NCBI GenBank assembly: GCA_024742875.1
Contig: JANSXP010000002.1
Location: forward strand, 62,001 to 126,000
Direction: 5' to 3'
DNA from: Planctomycetaceae bacterium
GTDB lineage: Bacteria > Planctomycetota > Planctomycetia > Planctomycetales > Planctomycetaceae
Length of the DNA stretch: 64,000 nucleotides
The notes beneath the pieces were generated by a model. That model was not told where the DNA came from and searched no databases. It saw only the letters and a list, made by a program, of their open reading frames with translations. The first letter of the stretch is position 1; every line of letters begins with the position of its first letter. Positions 62,792 to 64,000 of the stretch are shown one piece after another. Made by a program: the position numbers and the translations under genes.

Positions 62792-63730
62792 ATGTCACAA
62801 CGCGACTACTACGAAGTTCTGGGCCTTTCCCGTTCTGCCTCCGCTGATGAGATCAAACGCGCCTATCGCAAGCTGGCCAAACAGCATCATCCGGATGCCA
62901 ATCCTGACGACCCATCGGCCCAAAAAAAATTCGCCGAAATCACCGAGGCCTACGAGGTCCTCAGTGATCTGGAAAAGCGACAGAAGTACGACCAGTTCGG
63001 ACACAACTGGAGCCGTGTGGGTGGTGGCCCCGGTGGCGATCCGTTTGGGGGGTTCGGCGGAGGGGGCGGCGCGGGATTCGACCTGAATGACATCCTCGGC
63101 GGCATGTTTGGCGGCGCAGGGGGAGGCAGTCCCTTCGGCGGAGCAGGGGGACGGGGTGGACGTCGCCAGCCCCGCGCTCAGCAGGGGCAGAATATCGACG
63201 TGGAAATCCGAGTCCCCTTTCAGGTCGGCATCGAAGGCGGAGAACACGAACTGACGCTTCAAACCGGGGGCAAAGTGGAGAAGCTGACGGTCAAAGTGCC
63301 TGCCGGCATCTCGGATGGAGGCAAGGTGCGACTGGCGGGGCAGGGCCAGCCAGGCGCAGGAGGCGGTCCCGCTGGTGATGTGATCGTCACGGTAAAGATA
63401 GCCGGACACCCGTGGTTCTGGCGCGACGGCAACAACCTGATGGTCGAGATTCCCATTACACCGTCGGAAGCCGCGCTGGGCGCCAAAGTGGATGTCCCCA
63501 CCCTGTCTGACGGCACCGTCCTGATGACGATCCCACCGGGCACTTCCAGCGGCGCCAAGCTGCGTTTGCGAGGCAAAGGCGCTCGCGATCCCCGCACGGG
63601 AGATCGGGGAGACCAACTGGCGCAGCTGAAGATCGTGAGCCCGAAAGACCTGTCGCCTGAAGCGGAAGAGCTGTTTCGTCAGCTGCAGGAAGCAGCGCCG
63701 CAGACACCAAGAGAAGGTCTGTGGGGCTAG
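62792..63730 (+). CDS. DnaJ-family co-chaperone (type II, CbpA-like)
   Basis: The 312-residue protein starts with a J domain ([29 protein letters not shown]) with the HPD motif (33-35). A Gly/Phe-rich region follows (about 70-125), then two beta-domains of the C-terminal substrate-binding part ([44 protein letters not shown]). The Cys-rich zinc domain of DnaJ type I is missing, so it is a type II protein, as CbpA or DjlA-like forms. It stimulates the ATPase of DnaK. The ATG at 62792 is used; a longer frame adds 12 unlikely residues. It lies 61 kb from dnaK in this window. Confidence 0.92.
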   Translation: MSQRDYYEVLGLSRSASADEIKRAYRKLAKQHHPDANPDDPSAQKKFAEITEAYEVLSDLEKRQKYDQFGHNWSRVGGGPGGDPFGGFGGGGGAGFDLNDILGGMFGGAGGGSPFGGAGGRGGRRQPRAQQGQNIDVEIRVPFQVGIEGGEHELTLQTGGKVEKLTVKVPAGISDGGKVRLAGQGQPGAGGGPAGDVIVTVKIAGHPWFWRDGNNLMVEIPITPSEAALGAKVDVPTLSDGTVLMTIPPGTSSGAKLRLRGKGARDPRTGDRGDQLAQLKIVSPKDLSPEAEELFRQLQEAAPQTPREGLWG

Positions 63731-63844
63731 CTCCGAAACACTCGCTCGCCCGGATCGTGTCGCATCGCCCGCTGCCTGCTGAAACGTTCTTCCCCTGAGA
63801 AGAAACCCTGTGTTCCGGGGGCACCGACTTGCGTGCGGCCGGCG

Positions 63845-63865
63845 GATCCATCATTCTCATGGATC
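63845..63865. promoter_or_regulatory. Short inverted repeat before the last gene
   Basis: GATCCAT (63845-63851) and ATGGATC (63859-63865) form a perfect 7-bp inverted repeat with a seven-base centre, 25 bases before the ATG at 63891. It may be a small hairpin or an operator; ACTTTATC follows, which is a poor T tail, so I do not call it a terminator. Confidence 0.35.
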
Positions 63866-63890
63866 ACTTTATCATCCGAAAGGCGGGCCG

Positions 63891-64000
63891 ATGAGACACA
63901 AGTTCACGTATTCTGTTCTGTTGATGATCGCCATCGATTGCTCCGTCGCCGCCGGTGACACTGGCGTGGGGGCCGCTCCACTGCCGGGGGCCGAAATGAT
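63891..64000 (+). CDS. Start of an exported protein, cut by the window edge
   Basis: Only 36 complete codons are visible. They encode a signal-like N-terminus (MRHKFTYSVLLMIAIDCSVAAGD) followed by TGVGAAPLPGAEMI. AAGGCGGG lies before the ATG. The family cannot be decided; openings of this kind (a short linker then PLPGAE) occur in planctomycete DUF1080-type proteins, but that is only a guess. Confidence 0.5.
   Translation, partial: MRHKFTYSVLLMIAIDCSVAAGDTGVGAAPLPGAEM

Overview
The window looks like a chromosomal segment of a planctomycete (Planctomycetota, probably order Planctomycetales). The reasons are the family mix: a PVC-type haem-binding membrane-bound dehydrogenase, a DUF1549/DUF1553 cytochrome-like protein, two secreted sulfatases, a double DUF1080 protein, a TIGR03009-type protein, and two giant exported proteins whose N-termini carry the LEPR/LEQR-x-LLS/T motif common in planctomycete surface proteins. 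The DNA is moderately GC-rich, so long antisense reading frames lie opposite many genes; I treat these as shadows. I see no rRNA, tRNA, tmRNA, CRISPR array, transposase, integrase or prophage genes. This is mostly core and lineage-typical chromosome.

Layout. 1-5.3 kb: dnaK and clpB on the + strand, with an elaborate inverted repeat far upstream of dnaK and a good terminator after clpB. 5.3-16.4 kb: a run of minus-strand genes, namely an esterase/beta-propeller fusion, a COG0523 metallochaperone-like GTPase, a secreted Gly/Arg/Asp-repeat protein with a strong terminator, then a three-gene cluster (PspA/IM30, Ycf46-like AAA ATPase, 95-residue protein), then the PVC dehydrogenase. 16.5-23.3 kb: a lipoprotein, a LOG-family protein, a STAS protein, a 1037-residue DUF11-repeat protein and a small CxxC protein. 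23.4-25.7 kb: an overlapping pair for hydroxyproline catabolism (epimerase plus FAD-dependent D-amino-acid dehydrogenase), followed by a methyltransferase. 26.5-30.6 kb: a minus-strand secreted set of DUF1080, sulfatase and polysaccharide deacetylase. 30.8-34.4 kb: an HhH/RNase H-like exonuclease, rnpA-yidD (overlapping) and a 578-residue coiled-coil protein with SLD repeats and a candidate PD-(D/E)xK domain. 34.7-41.5 kb: the two giant surface proteins. 41.7-47.5 kb: sulfatase-PhyH pair, polytopic membrane protein, thioredoxin-trypsin fusion. 48-55.3 kb: smpB, rpoD, FMN reductase, a membrane alpha/beta hydrolase, pyruvate kinase. 55.5-64 kb: DUF1549/DUF1553, DUF2071, RraB-like, TIGR03009, parB, bestrophin, a type II DnaJ, and the first 110 bases of another exported protein.

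How genes fit together. DnaK, ClpB and the DnaJ-like protein are parts of the protein-quality-control machinery, although hrcA and grpE are absent and no CIRCE element is visible. The PspA-AAA-small-protein cluster is the best candidate for an under-described system: PspA is an ESCRT-III-superfamily membrane-remodelling protein and the neighbouring AAA ATPase could be its remodeller, as Vps4 is for ESCRT-III. The secreted sulfatases, deacetylase and DUF1080 proteins suggest use of sulfated polysaccharides. Two recurring non-coding themes stand out: short tandem arrays (14-18 bp units) in gaps between genes, and compact inverted repeats in front of dnaK, pyk and the DUF11 protein.
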